A DNA stretch of 64,000 bases from Microbacterium tenebrionis (GCF_903645325.1 NZ_CAHJXQ010000003.1:186001-250000); one strand, 5' to 3'; shown: positions 28,881-38,009, counted from the first letter of the stretch. Program-made: numbers and translations. Notes: generated by a model from the sequence alone, not told the origin.

Positions 28881-29843
28881 TCAGTACAGGGCGAGTCCGG
28901 CCGCGGCCCATTCCCGCGTCGCGGTGCGCGCGATCTCGGGTTCGACGACATCGAGCTGACCGCCGAAGCGCGCGGCGACCCGCTTGATGGCGCGCGGATC
29001 GGACAGACGGATGCGGACGATCACGTCGTCGCCGTCCTCTGTCGCGTTGTCCGCGCGGACGTAGTCGCCCAGCAGCGGCACGAGGCGCCCGGGGATGCGC
29101 ACCGTGACCTCGGATTCGGCATCGCCGGTCCCGAAGCCGTCCGGCACCGGCGTGTCGGCGTGCGTGATCGGGATGTCGGTCAGCGCGGGCTCGCTGACCC
29201 GGTCGAGGTGGAACGTGCGCATGGCCTTGCGCAGGTGGCACCAGCCCTGCAGGTACCACTGGCCGTCGGTGATGAGCACCTGGATCGGGTCGACCGTGCG
29301 CGTCGTGGGCGCGGCATCCGGCGCCTGATAGCGGAACGAGACCGCGACGCCCTGCTTCAGCGCCGACGCGACCGCGTCGCGCACCTCGTCAACCGCGCCC
29401 GGGGCGATGACGACCTCGGCAGGAGCGTTCGCCGCGGCGCGCGCGAGCTTCGCGAGCAGGCCCGCGACCAGGCCGGAGTCGGAGACGGCGGGAACCGCCG
29501 CGACCATCTGGAGCCCTGCGAGCAGCGCCGCCGCCTCGCGTGCGGTGAAGCGGGGCACACGGCGGAGCCCGACGTCGTTCGTGATCTCGATGACGTCCTC
29601 GTCGTCGAGAAGATCCCAGTTGATGTCGAACAGCTCGTGCGGCTGCTGCCAATAGCCGCTGTCGCCGGGCAGTCCGATGACGGTGAGCTTCTCGATCATG
29701 CCGCGCATGTCCGTCGTGGACACCGCGAACTCGCGGGCCGCCTCCTCGAGCGAGACCTGTCCGCGCTCGAGCAGATACGGCACGAGCGTCAGGTACGCGC
29801 GCACGCGATCCGCTGCGAGCAGGGGCTTGGGCTTGTCCGCCAT
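28881..29843 (-). CDS. pafC: WYL-domain transcriptional regulator PafC
   Basis: The 320-residue protein has an N-terminal winged-helix-like domain (RVRAYLTLVPYLLERGQVSLEEA in parts), a WYL domain (FRYQAPDAAPTTRTVDPIQV and WYLQGWCHLRKAMRTFHLDRV), and a C-terminal extension. In mycobacteria PafB and PafC together activate the LexA-independent DNA damage response. ATG 29843 overlaps the pafB stop as TGATG. The gene is intact, unlike pafB. Confidence 0.9.
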   Translation of the reverse strand: MADKPKPLLAADRVRAYLTLVPYLLERGQVSLEEAAREFAVSTTDMRGMIEKLTVIGLPGDSGYWQQPHELFDINWDLLDDEDVIEITNDVGLRRVPRFTAREAAALLAGLQMVAAVPAVSDSGLVAGLLAKLARAAANAPAEVVIAPGAVDEVRDAVASALKQGVAVSFRYQAPDAAPTTRTVDPIQVLITDGQWYLQGWCHLRKAMRTFHLDRVSEPALTDIPITHADTPVPDGFGTGDAESEVTVRIPGRLVPLLGDYVRADNATEDGDDVIVRIRLSDPRAIKRVAARFGGQLDVVEPEIARTATREWAAAGLALY

Positions 29844-30827
29844 CACTCCCCCTCTCCTGCATGGGCGGCGACGATCGCCGTCAGCCGTTCGACCACCGCG
29901 TCGCGCAGCTGCGGCGGATCGACCACCCTGACCTCGGGACCGTACGACGCGAGCTCGTCGGCGAGGATGTGCACGTCGACGTAGGGGATGCTGAACCCCT
30001 GTGTCGCCGGGGTCGCCCGTCGCCCCAGCCGCAGCGCCGCCTCGGTGCCCGGTGTGATCTCCAGTAGCGCTGAATGACGCGCGGCGACATCTTCGAGGCC
30101 TGCGAGGGCGCGCTCGCCCGCGCCGTCGCGCAACGCAGGGTCGAAGCTCTTGCGCGTCGAGGACACCTCGCCGACGATCCGGCTGAGGAGGAACGTGCGC
30201 TCTCCATCGGCATCCTGGTCGATGCCGTACACGTGCCAGCGGGCCTCGAAATCGAGCAGGGCGAGCGGCGCGACGGTCCGCCTGCGCGAAGCGCTCTCCC
30301 GGGCTTGAGATACTCGAAAGCGACGATCCGGCATTCCTCGATCGCCGTCTGCAACGGGGCGAAGCTGCTCCCCGGGTGGTGATCCGCGGGGCGAACCCGA
30401 TGATCGGTTCATCGCCGTCGATCCCCAGTGCGCGGATCTTGCGGACGCCGGCCTGCGCGTCTGCCGAGGCGGATTCCGCGCTCCACACGCTTCCGGCCAG
30501 CTGCAGCACGGCGAGCTCGGCAGCGCTGAACGAGATGTCCGCCGGCAGGTCGTATTCGGCCTTCGGGATGCGGTACCGCGCTTCGCGCAGGTCGTTCGGG
30601 TCGCTCGAGTCGCCGATCGTCTCGATCGGAACGCCGAGCGTGCGCAACTCGTCCTTGTCGCGCTCGAACATCTTCTCGAGGGCGTCGGTCCTCGTGCCGG
30701 TCTCGGCGCGCTGACGATAGCCCGACACGCTGTCGAGAATCTGCTGCTTGGTCAGCCCGATCTCCGTGGCCATGAGCGCCACGACGAGATTCGTCTGACG
30801 CTCTTCGGGCGGGATCCGGGCGGCCAT
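29843..30827 (-). pseudogene. pafB: WYL-domain regulator PafB, split by two apparent frameshifts
   Basis: ATG 30827 overlaps the FKBP gene stop. The N-terminal part (RQTNLVVALMATEIGLTKQQ ... EPIIGFAPRITTR) reads in one frame. After 30375 the homology (FAPLQTAIEECRIVAFEYLKPG) continues in a second frame, and after about 30300 (RTVAPLALLDFEARWHVYGI ... RTFLLSRIVGEV) in a third, down to the stop at 29843. Adding one G to each of two minus-strand G runs (30371-30374 and 30301-30303 region) restores one frame. It may be a real broken gene or two sequencing errors; PafC next door is intact. Confidence 0.8.
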
Positions 30828-31801
30828 CACTGCGCCGAGGCGGGAGGATCGATGCCGAGGATGTCGACGACGAAGACGAGCGTCGCGTTCGCGGGCACCG
30901 AACCGCCGCCCTCCTCACCGTAGCCGAGCTCTGCCGGGATCACGAGGAGCACCTGCGAACCGACGGTCTGGCCCGTGAGCCCCTGGGTGAAGCCGGGGAT
31001 GACACCCGCCAGGTCGAACGTGGCGGCCGTGCCCCGGTCCCAGGACGAGTCGAACACGGTGCGCTCGTCCCACAGGACTCCGGTGTAGTTGACGAGGATG
31101 CTGTCGTCCTCGGCGACCTTCTGCCCGTCGCCCTTGATGAGGGTCTGGACAGTGAGATCGGTCGGCGCCGCGCTGTCGGGGACGATGACCCCGGGACGCC
31201 CGTCGGCGGCACGGACCACGGTCGGCATGCCGGCTGCATCGTTGTACTGCAGCGAGCCCTCGGCGCGGCTGGGGAACACCTTCACGACATCGAACACCGC
31301 GACGACGGGCTCGTCGGCGTCAAGGCCGAAGCCCTGGAGGTTGGCCGCGCCGAAGTCATCCGGGGTGACGACGGAGAGCACGCGGGTGCCCTCGGTCGCG
31401 CATTCGAGAGCCGCGCCGAATGCGGGCACGATCTGCTCCCAGTATCCGACGCTGGCCAGGCTCGCCTGCTCGTCGTCGTACGCGGTGCCGGCGATCGGCT
31501 CACCGGTCTTGCCGGAGAACAGCGAGAACTCGAACACCGCGCTCTGGCTGGGGCTCGTCAGTGCGCGCCCGTCGCCGACCACCACGTCGCCGAACGTGCT
31601 GGACTCGCCGCCCACCGGCGTGAACAGCTCCACATCCGGCTTCGTGCCGATCTCGCCCGAGATGTTCGCGAGATCCTCGACGCCGCTGCTCGCGGTAGCC
31701 CGGTCGCAGCTCGCACCCTGATAGGCGGGCCCGGCGGCGCATCCCGTCAGAGCGATGACGGCGAGGGCGAGTGTGGCCAGAGCGGCTGAGGTTTTACGCA
31801 C
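30827..31801 (-). CDS. FKBP-type peptidyl-prolyl isomerase lipoprotein
   Basis: The 324-residue protein starts with a lipoprotein signal (ATLALAVIALTGC, lipobox LTGC), so it is anchored outside the membrane. The last ~110 residues are an FKBP domain (ILVNYTGVLWDERTVFDSSW, GVIPGFTQGLTGQ, LVIPAELGYGEEG); an N-terminal, more diverged region looks like a second FKBP unit. It would speed folding of exported proteins. GTG 31801 follows a TAGACT -10 box by 7 bases. It occupies the spot next to pafB where pafA would often be close by. Confidence 0.9.
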   Translation of the reverse strand: MRKTSAALATLALAVIALTGCAAGPAYQGASCDRATASSGVEDLANISGEIGTKPDVELFTPVGGESSTFGDVVVGDGRALTSPSQSAVFEFSLFSGKTGEPIAGTAYDDEQASLASVGYWEQIVPAFGAALECATEGTRVLSVVTPDDFGAANLQGFGLDADEPVVAVFDVVKVFPSRAEGSLQYNDAAGMPTVVRAADGRPGVIVPDSAAPTDLTVQTLIKGDGQKVAEDDSILVNYTGVLWDERTVFDSSWDRGTAATFDLAGVIPGFTQGLTGQTVGSQVLLVIPAELGYGEEGGGSVPANATLVFVVDILGIDPPASAQ

Positions 31802-31808
31802 GCGCTCC

Positions 31809-31814
31809 AGTCTA
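31809..31814 (-). promoter_or_regulatory. -10 box for leaderless FKBP-pafBC mRNA
   Basis: On the minus strand TAGACT ends 7 bases before GTG 31801. It lies across the end of trmI. Confidence 0.55.
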
Positions 31815-32825
31815 TTGCGCAGACCCGTCTCCGTCGCGCGACGCGGCGGCCCGGCGTGCTCCCTCGGCGGCCTTGGCCGCTTCCCGGGCGCGTTTGCGCA
31901 GATTCTTGTCGGTGATGTCGCGGTCACCGACCGCCCCCGGCGTCCACAGCTCGACGTCCTCGTCGCCGTAGCTGGACTTCGATGCTCGGCGCTTGACCTC
32001 CGGCGCGATCGTCCCCGGTGCGAGGCGTCGCGCCGTGAGGAGGAATCCGGTGTGGGCGACCATCCGGTGGTCGGGGCGCACGGCGAGGCCCTCCACGTGC
32101 CAGCCGCGCACCATGGTCTCCGAGGCGTCGGGATCCGTGAAGCATCCGGTGCCGCGGATGTACTCCGCGACCCGCGAGAGCTGCGTCGCCGTGGCGACGT
32201 AGCAGAGCACCACTCCCCCTGGCGTCAGAGCATCGGCGACGACATCCATGACCTCCCAAGGCGCGAGCATGTCGAGCACGACGCGATCGACGCTCCCGGC
32301 CGGAAGGGCATCGGGCAGGGCGGCCTGCAGGTCGCCGACGACGACGTCCCAGGTGTCCGGGGTGGCACCGAAGAACGTCTCGACGTTCGACCGTGCGACA
32401 TCGGCGAAGTCGTCTCGTCGCTCGAACGACACCAGACGCCCGGACGGGCCGATCGCCCGGAGCAGCGACAGCGACAGCGCACCGGAACCGACCCCGGCCT
32501 CGACGACCGTCGCCCCGGGGAAGATGTCGGCCTGCATGACGATCTGCGCGGCATCCTTCGGGTACACGATCGCAGCTCCCCGCGGCATCGACATCGCGAA
32601 GTCGCGCAGCAGCGGCCGCAGAGCCAGGTACTCGTGACCCGAGCTGTTGGTCACCACGGATCCGTCGGGCAGGCCGATCAAGTCGCGGTGGAAGAGCACG
32701 CCGTGGTGCGTGTGCATCTCGCCGCCGGCAGTGAGCGTGATCGTGTGCAGCCGGTTCTTGGGCCCGGTCAGCTGGACCCGGTCCCCTTCGCGGAACGGAC
32801 CGCTGGGGCGCGACGCGGCGGTCAT
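31812..32825 (-). CDS. trmI: tRNA (adenine-N1-)-methyltransferase TrmI
   Basis: The 337-residue protein methylates N1 of adenine 58 in the tRNA T loop. It has an N-terminal beta domain (REGDRVQLTGPKNRLHTITL), the region MSMPRGAAIVYPKDAAQIVM, the SAM site VVEAGVGSGALSLSLLRAIG, and motif IV LDMLAPWE. The C-terminus carries a basic tail with extra Ala/Arg residues. ATG 32825 overlaps the HAD gene stop as ATGA. In many actinobacteria this gene leads into the proteasome cluster; here the FKBP gene follows directly. Confidence 0.93.
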   Translation of the reverse strand: MTAASRPSGPFREGDRVQLTGPKNRLHTITLTAGGEMHTHHGVLFHRDLIGLPDGSVVTNSSGHEYLALRPLLRDFAMSMPRGAAIVYPKDAAQIVMQADIFPGATVVEAGVGSGALSLSLLRAIGPSGRLVSFERRDDFADVARSNVETFFGATPDTWDVVVGDLQAALPDALPAGSVDRVVLDMLAPWEVMDVVADALTPGGVVLCYVATATQLSRVAEYIRGTGCFTDPDASETMVRGWHVEGLAVRPDHRMVAHTGFLLTARRLAPGTIAPEVKRRASKSSYGDEDVELWTPGAVGDRDITDKNLRKRAREAAKAAEGARRAAASRDGDGSAQ

Positions 32826-33502
32826 CCGCGCACCCCCGCGCTCGTGACCGTGGAGTGCAGATCGATCAGGTCGGACGCCGTGCGCCCCTCGAGCGTCGGC
32901 CACAGCGCGTGGGCGCCGAGCCCGTCGAGCGGGACGATGTGCGGCACGCCGAGGGTGACGGCACCGGAAGCGAGCCCTGCGCGCAGCCCGGTCGGGGAGT
33001 CCTCGATCACGAGCGCCTCGGCAATGTCGATGTCGAGGAGCCGCGCCGCCTTCAGATACGGCTCGGGGTGCGGTTTGGGGAGGTCGACCTCGTCGCCGGG
33101 AACGACGACGTCGAAGGCGGGGAAGCCGATGAGGTCGACGACGCTGCGAGCCATCCGGCCGAGGGACATCGTGACGAGCGCAGAAGGGATGCCGGCGTCC
33201 TGGAGATCGCGGAGCAGTTCCCGCGCTCCCGGCCGGAACGGCACGCCGCGCGTCTCGAGAAGCCGGCGTACAGCATCCGTGAGGTGGTCGACGATGGCGT
33301 CGCCTGCCATGTCGACGCCCGCGGCTCGAAGGATCTCCGCACTCTCGTTCAGCCCGCTGCCGACGAGCTGCAGCGCCTGCTCGTGCGACCACGTTCCGCC
33401 GAACGACTCGACCAGTGCGGTCTCCGACGCCATCCAGTACGGCTCGGTGTCGACCAGCGTTCCATCCATGTCCCAGAGGACTGCCTGCGGCTTCTGACTC
33501 AC
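32822..33502 (-). CDS. HAD-superfamily hydrolase (beta-phosphoglucomutase-like)
   Basis: The 226-residue protein has HAD motif I VLWDMDGTLVDTEP with both aspartates, a helical cap domain, motif II ALVTMSLG, motif III Lys in DLPKPHPEPY, and motif IV VIEDSPTGLRAGLASG. It is a phosphatase or phosphomutase of the beta-PGM/DhlB-type family; the substrate is unknown. GTG 33502 follows a TAGCAT -10 box by 6 bases, so it probably heads a transcript with trmI. Confidence 0.9.
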   Translation of the reverse strand: MSQKPQAVLWDMDGTLVDTEPYWMASETALVESFGGTWSHEQALQLVGSGLNESAEILRAAGVDMAGDAIVDHLTDAVRRLLETRGVPFRPGARELLRDLQDAGIPSALVTMSLGRMARSVVDLIGFPAFDVVVPGDEVDLPKPHPEPYLKAARLLDIDIAEALVIEDSPTGLRAGLASGAVTLGVPHIVPLDGLGAHALWPTLEGRTASDLIDLHSTVTSAGVRG

Positions 33503-33508
33503 CCGACC

Positions 33509-33514
33509 ATGCTA
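33509..33514 (-). promoter_or_regulatory. -10 box for leaderless HAD-trmI mRNA
   Basis: On the minus strand TAGCAT ends 6 bases before GTG 33502. Confidence 0.5.
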
Positions 33515-33620
33515 TCCGGGGGATCCTTCGCGGCTGTCCGGCAGGGTGCACCGCCGGGAGCGCCGGGGGCGGGCTAGCCTGGAGGGATAACCGCATTCCG
33601 TCGTCGAAGGGAGAGACCGG

Positions 33621-34475
33621 ATGGATGCACTCGGAGACCGCATCGTCGTGGTGGCCTTCGACGGCTGGAACGACGCCGGCGAGGCCGCCAGCGGCGCCGT
33701 CGAGGCCCTACGCGAGAGCGGCGACTACGAGCTCGTCCACTCCGTCGACCCCGAGCTCTACTTCGACTACCAGTACACCCGGCCGTCATCGAAGATGGAT
33801 GCCACGGGCAGGCGCGAACTGCGCTGGCCGGAGGCGGCGCTCTGGCGCCCGCGCGGGGAACCTGTCGCCGGCGCACCGGAGTTCTGGCTGCTGACCGGCG
33901 TCGAACCCGCCCGTACCTGGCAGGCGTTCGCGAACGAGTTCATCGACATCGCGCTTCGCGACGACGTCACGGGCTTCATCCTCCTCGGCGCCATGCTCTC
34001 GGACGTGCCGCACACCAGGCCGATCTCGATCTTCGCCGCGAGCTCCAACGAGCAGGTGCGCGAGTCGCTGGGCCTCGAGCGATCGCTGTACGAGGGCCCG
34101 GTCGGCATCCTCAGCGTGATCGAGCACTTCGCCGAGGGCGCCGGCATCCCGAGCGCCACCCTGTGGGCGAGTGTGCCGCACTACGTCGCGTCGGCCGCGC
34201 CGTCGCCCAAGGCGACGCTGGCGCTGCTCGACCGGCTCGAGGAGCTCACCGGCGTCGACATGCCGCGCGAGGGCCTTCGGACGGATGCCGCGACCTGGGA
34301 GGCCTCGATCGACGCCGCTGCGGCGGACGACGAGGAGATGACCGAGTACATCCACCAGCTCGAGCGCACGCGCGACACGTGGGATTCGCCCGAGGCGTCG
34401 GGCGACGCGATCGCCCAGGCGTTCGAGCGCTACCTCCGCCGCCGCGACGACGGCCCCGGCGACCGCAAGAAGTAG
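33621..34475 (+). CDS. PAC2 family protein
   Basis: The 284-residue protein belongs to the PAC2 family, structurally related to eukaryotic proteasome assembly chaperone 2 (IVVVAFDGWNDAGEAASGAV; LLTGVEPARTWQAF; ATLWASVPHYVASAAPSPKA). Actinobacterial members are widespread and their function is not settled. The C-terminus is acidic then basic. ATG 33621 has AAGGGAGAGA upstream. It is divergent from the HAD-trmI transcript, near the place where proteasome genes sit in relatives. Confidence 0.87.
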   Translation: MDALGDRIVVVAFDGWNDAGEAASGAVEALRESGDYELVHSVDPELYFDYQYTRPSSKMDATGRRELRWPEAALWRPRGEPVAGAPEFWLLTGVEPARTWQAFANEFIDIALRDDVTGFILLGAMLSDVPHTRPISIFAASSNEQVRESLGLERSLYEGPVGILSVIEHFAEGAGIPSATLWASVPHYVASAAPSPKATLALLDRLEELTGVDMPREGLRTDAATWEASIDAAAADDEEMTEYIHQLERTRDTWDSPEASGDAIAQAFERYLRRRDDGPGDRKK

Positions 34476-34493
34476 CCTCCCGCATCGACAGGC

Positions 34494-35321
34494 TCAGCCG
34501 GCGATCACGCCGGTGCTGAGCAGCACGAGCAGCGTGACACCGAGCAGGATCCGGTAGATCACGAACGGCAGGAAGCTCCGCTTCGAGATCCAGTTCATGA
34601 AGAACGCGATCACGCCCAGCGCCACGACGAACGCGATGCCGGTCGCGGCGATCGTCTCGCCCATCGTGAAGTACTGATCGGGCGCGTCCCAGCTCTTGAA
34701 CACCTGGTAGAAGCCGCTGCCGAACACCGCGGGGATCGCGAGCAGGAACGCGTAGCGCGCCGCCGCAGCCCGCTCGTACCCGAGGAACAGCCCCATCGTG
34801 ATGGTTCCACCCGAGCGCGAGACGCCGGGGATCAGCGCGAGGGCCTGGGCGAAGCCGTACAGGATGCCGTGCGGGTAGGTGATCTGGTCGAGGCGGCGTC
34901 GCTTGGCGCCGACGTGGTCGGCGATGCCGAGAAGGATGCCGAAGGCGATGAGCATGATCGCCACGATCCACATCGACCGCAGAACCGTCTCGATCTGGTC
35001 CTGGAACAGGAGCCCGAGGAGCACGATCGGAATGCTGCCGATGATGATCAGCCAGCCCATGCGGGCGTCAGGATCGTTGCGCGGCAGTTTGCCGACCAGC
35101 GACCGGAACCAGTGCCCGATGATGCGGACGATGTCGCGCCAGAAGAAGACGACGACGGCGGCCTCCGTGCCGATCTGGGTGATCGCGGTGAACGCCGCTC
35201 CCGGATCCTCGCCGGAGCCGGTGAAGGTCCCGACGATGCGCAGGTGGGCGCTGGATGAGATGGGGAGGAACTCGGTGAGTCCCTGGACGATGCCGAGGAA
35301 CAGCGCTTCGAGCAGATGCAT
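34494..35321 (-). CDS. uppP: Undecaprenyl-diphosphatase (UppP/BacA)
   Basis: The 275-residue membrane protein removes a phosphate from undecaprenyl diphosphate, recycling the lipid carrier for peptidoglycan. Signature motifs are present: [19 protein letters not shown] with the catalytic Glu and Ser cluster, and [14 protein letters not shown] with the Arg. About eight membrane helices can be drawn. ATG 35321 is the natural start. Its end overlaps a partial copy of a dispersed repeat (TCGACAGGCTCAG). Confidence 0.96.
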   Translation of the reverse strand: MHLLEALFLGIVQGLTEFLPISSSAHLRIVGTFTGSGEDPGAAFTAITQIGTEAAVVVFFWRDIVRIIGHWFRSLVGKLPRNDPDARMGWLIIIGSIPIVLLGLLFQDQIETVLRSMWIVAIMLIAFGILLGIADHVGAKRRRLDQITYPHGILYGFAQALALIPGVSRSGGTITMGLFLGYERAAAARYAFLLAIPAVFGSGFYQVFKSWDAPDQYFTMGETIAATGIAFVVALGVIAFFMNWISKRSFLPFVIYRILLGVTLLVLLSTGVIAG

Positions 35322-35366
35322 GCGTTGGCCTTCTGGTGTTGCGGGGTGTGACGTCTGCGGAGCGCG

Positions 35367-36662
35367 TCAGTACGTGCGCAGGAGGTCGGTCAGCACCTGC
35401 TGACCGAAGACAAGCGATTCTACGGGCACGCGCTCGTCCACGCCGTGGAACATCCCCGTGAAGTCCAGATCCGCGGGCAGCCGCAGCGGCGCGAAGCCGT
35501 AGCCGGTGATGCCGAGCGTCGTGAGCGCCTTGTTGTCCGTCCCCGCCCCGAGCAGGTACGGGATGACGGGGACGCCGGGGTCGTGACGGCCCAATGCCCC
35601 GACCATCGCGTCGACGAGGGGACCGGCGAACGGCGTCTCCATGCCGATGTCGCGGACGACCGTCTCGATGACGATGTCGTCGCCGACGATGCGCTGCAGT
35701 TCGGCGAGCACGTCGTCCTCCGTGCCGGGGATCACCCGGACGTCGATGAGCGCCTCGGCGCGCTCCGGGATCACGTTGTGCTTGTACCCGGCGGTGAGCA
35801 CCGTGGGGTTCGTCGTCGTGCGCAACGTCGAGCGCAGGAACGCCTCGGCGGGACCGGCGGCGCTCGCGAGGGCGTCGGGGTCATCGAGCGAACCGCCGGT
35901 GAGGTCGGCGAGACCGCGCAGCAGCGCCTCGGTCGTCGGCGTCAGGCGGATCGGCCAGCGGGCCGCTCCGATCGCCGCCACGGCGCCGGCGAGCTTCACG
36001 ATGGCGTTGTCCTCGTGCAGACGACTGCCGTGCCCGGCGCGGCCCTGTGCGACGAGCCGGATCCAGATGAGCGCCTTCTCCCCCACCTGCAGCAGATACG
36101 CACGGCGGTCGTCGACCGAGATGGAGTACCCGCCGACCTCACTGATCGCCTCGGTGGCGCCTGCGAACCACTCGGGACGGTCCTTCACGACGAGCGCGGA
36201 GCCCTCCACGCCGCCGTTCTCCTCGTCGGCGAAGAACGCCAGGACGAGGTCGCGCTCCGGTTGCTCCCCTGCGCGCAGGATGTCGGCGACGGAGGTGAGG
36301 ATCATGGCGTCCATGTTCTTCATGTCCACGGCGCCGCGGCCCCACAGCATCCCGTCGCGGATCTCGCCCGAGAACGGGTCGACGCTCCAGTCCTCCGCCA
36401 TCGCGGGGACGACGTCGAGGTGACCGTGGACGACGAGCGCGGGCTTGCTCGGATCACGGCCGGGCACGCGCGCCATGACGTTGGTGCGGCGCGGGACCGG
36501 CTCGTAATACTCCGGCGTCAGGCCCACCGACTCGAGGTACGCGCCGACGTACTCGGCCGCCTCGCGCTCGCCCGCAGCCCGTCCGCCGCCGAAGTTCGAC
36601 GTGTCGATGCGGATCAGGTCGCGCGCGATGAGGGCGACCTCAGGATGCTGCGGGTCGGACAT
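35367..36662 (-). CDS. M20 family metallopeptidase (ArgE/DapE-like)
   Basis: The 431-residue protein has M20 metal motifs LVVHGHLDVVPA (zinc His and Asp), GRGAVDMKNMDA (bridging Asp), and AFFADEENGG (catalytic Glu-Glu). A dimerisation domain with AQGRAGHGSR lies in the middle and the last ligand His is in FHGVDERVPV. It would cleave a peptide or N-acyl amino acid. A TAGCCT -10 box ends 6 bases before ATG 36662, which also has GGAGG. The substrate is unknown. Confidence 0.92.
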   Translation of the reverse strand: MSDPQHPEVALIARDLIRIDTSNFGGGRAAGEREAAEYVGAYLESVGLTPEYYEPVPRRTNVMARVPGRDPSKPALVVHGHLDVVPAMAEDWSVDPFSGEIRDGMLWGRGAVDMKNMDAMILTSVADILRAGEQPERDLVLAFFADEENGGVEGSALVVKDRPEWFAGATEAISEVGGYSISVDDRRAYLLQVGEKALIWIRLVAQGRAGHGSRLHEDNAIVKLAGAVAAIGAARWPIRLTPTTEALLRGLADLTGGSLDDPDALASAAGPAEAFLRSTLRTTTNPTVLTAGYKHNVIPERAEALIDVRVIPGTEDDVLAELQRIVGDDIVIETVVRDIGMETPFAGPLVDAMVGALGRHDPGVPVIPYLLGAGTDNKALTTLGITGYGFAPLRLPADLDFTGMFHGVDERVPVESLVFGQQVLTDLLRTY

Positions 36663-36668
36663 GCCTCC

Positions 36669-36674
36669 AGGCTA
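36669..36674 (-). promoter_or_regulatory. -10 box for leaderless M20 peptidase mRNA
   Basis: On the minus strand TAGCCT ends 6 bases before ATG 36662. The GGAGGC in between could act as a ribosome site only if transcription began upstream. Confidence 0.5.
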
Positions 36675-36772
36675 TCGAAGGCGCATCGGCGCGCCCGGGG
36701 CGCGTCCCGGTTCGTCGGCGCTCGGGAAACCTGGTAATGTTTCTCTTCGGTCGGCAACGGCCTTCACCACCT

Positions 36773-36856
36773 GCGCGGGTGGCGGAATGGTAGACGCGCT
36801 AGCTTGAGGTGCTAGTGCCCGAATAGGGCGTGCGGGTTCAAGTCCCGCTCCGCGCA
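36773..36856 (+). tRNA. tRNA-Leu (anticodon GAG)
   Basis: An 84-nt cloverleaf with acceptor GCGCGGG/TCCGCGC (one G-U pair), D arm GGCGGAATGGTAGACGC, anticodon stem CTAGC/GCTAG with loop TTGAGGT (anticodon GAG), a class II long variable arm (GCCCGAATAGGGC), and T arm GGTTCAAGTCC. CCA is not encoded. It reads CUC and CUU leucine codons. Confidence 0.96.
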
Positions 36857-36861
36857 CAGAC

Positions 36862-36891
36862 AGAAAAGCCCCCTTCACCGGGGGCTTTTCT
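36862..36891. terminator. Terminator after tRNA-Leu(GAG)
   Basis: AGAAAAGCCCCC (36862-36873) pairs with GGGGGCTTTTCT (36880-36891) around a 6-base loop, with TTTT in the right arm. It can also end the convergent VIT1/CCC1 transcript. Confidence 0.9.
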
Positions 36892-36911
36892 CGTATCTGC
36901 CGGCAGCCGGG

Positions 36912-38009
36912 TCAGACCGCCCCGACGCCGAACACGAGGCCGAGCACGTAGGTGATCGCGGCAGCGCCGAACCCGATCGCCAGCTGACGCAGCGCCCGGC
37001 GCAGCGGCGGACCGCCGGACAGGATCCCGACCATGGCGCCGGTCGCCAGCAGCGCGACACCGACGAGAAGCAGAGCCACGAGGATCGCCGTGAGTCCCTG
37101 CAGGCCGAAGATCCAGGGCAGCACGGGGATGATCGCACCGGAGGCGAACAGCGCGAAGCTCGACAGGGCAGCAGTCCAGTCGCTGCCCACGATCTCGTGA
37201 TCGGCACCGAGGTGCGCACGGATCGGTCCGGTCGTCGTGCGGCGCACGCCCTCCTGAGCGGCCGCGATGATCCTGCGGGAGCGGGCAAGCGCTTCGCCCT
37301 GATCCATCCCGCGCGCCCGATAGACGAGCGCCAGCTCGTTCTCGTCGATGTCGAGGTCGCCGGCCGACTGCGCGGCGTCTTCGTTGGCCTCGGTCGAGGC
37401 GAGGAGCTCGCGCTGCGATCGGACCGACACGAACTCTCCTGCGCCCATCGACAGGGCGCCGGCCAGGAGGCCCGCAATGCCGCTGAACAGCACGAAGCTC
37501 GACGAGACGCCCGTGGCTCCGATGCCGAGCACGAGGGCGAGGTTGCTGACGAGGCCGTCGTTCGCACCGAACACCGCGGCCCGGAACGACCCGGACAGAC
37601 GTCGGCGTCCACGAGCGGCGAGACCGCGCACGACCTCGTAGTGGATCTTCTCGTCCGCACGCATCGCCGGTGTCGCGTAGGTCTCGGTGTCGTAGGGCGA
37701 GCGCGCCTCGGCGTTCTGCGCCAAGGCGAGCACGAAGATCGAACCGAACCGCCCGGCCATCCAGGCCAGCAGTCTCGTCCGTATCCCGGCCTTGGGGAGT
37801 CTGGATGGTTCGCCGCCGAGCAGTTCGAGCCAGTGCTGCTCGTGGCGCCGCTCGGCGTCGGCGAGGCTCTGCAGGATCTCCTGCTCCTCCCCCGTCTTGC
37901 GGTCGGCGAGCTTCTGGTAGACCAGGCCCTCGGCGCGCTCCTCGACGAGGTAGCGCGTCCAACGGCGTCGATCGGCCTCGGTGGGCTGGGCGCTTGCGGG
38001 CGCGCTCAT
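36912..38009 (-). CDS. VIT1/CCC1 transporter with N-terminal ferritin-like domain
   Basis: The 365-residue protein starts with about 140 residues of rubrerythrin-like helices carrying metal-type motifs (EERAEGLVYQKLADRKTGEEQE, given here in two halves around YQKLAD; DAERRHEQHWLELL; ADEKIHYEVV). A membrane domain of the VIT1/CCC1 family (FGANDGLVSNLALVLGIG, LSMGAGEFVSVRSQREL) with about five helices follows. Such proteins move Fe2+ or Mn2+, probably outward or into storage. ATG 38009 has GGAGGAC upstream. Confidence 0.88.
   Translation of the reverse strand: MSAPASAQPTEADRRRWTRYLVEERAEGLVYQKLADRKTGEEQEILQSLADAERRHEQHWLELLGGEPSRLPKAGIRTRLLAWMAGRFGSIFVLALAQNAEARSPYDTETYATPAMRADEKIHYEVVRGLAARGRRRLSGSFRAAVFGANDGLVSNLALVLGIGATGVSSSFVLFSGIAGLLAGALSMGAGEFVSVRSQRELLASTEANEDAAQSAGDLDIDENELALVYRARGMDQGEALARSRRIIAAAQEGVRRTTTGPIRAHLGADHEIVGSDWTAALSSFALFASGAIIPVLPWIFGLQGLTAILVALLLVGVALLATGAMVGILSGGPPLRRALRQLAIGFGAAAITYVLGLVFGVGAV

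Noticed and set aside
30290..30380. Programmed frameshifting in pafB
   Set aside because: Two shifts within 90 bases would be required, with no slippery heptamer or pseudoknot seen; simple deletions at G runs explain it better.
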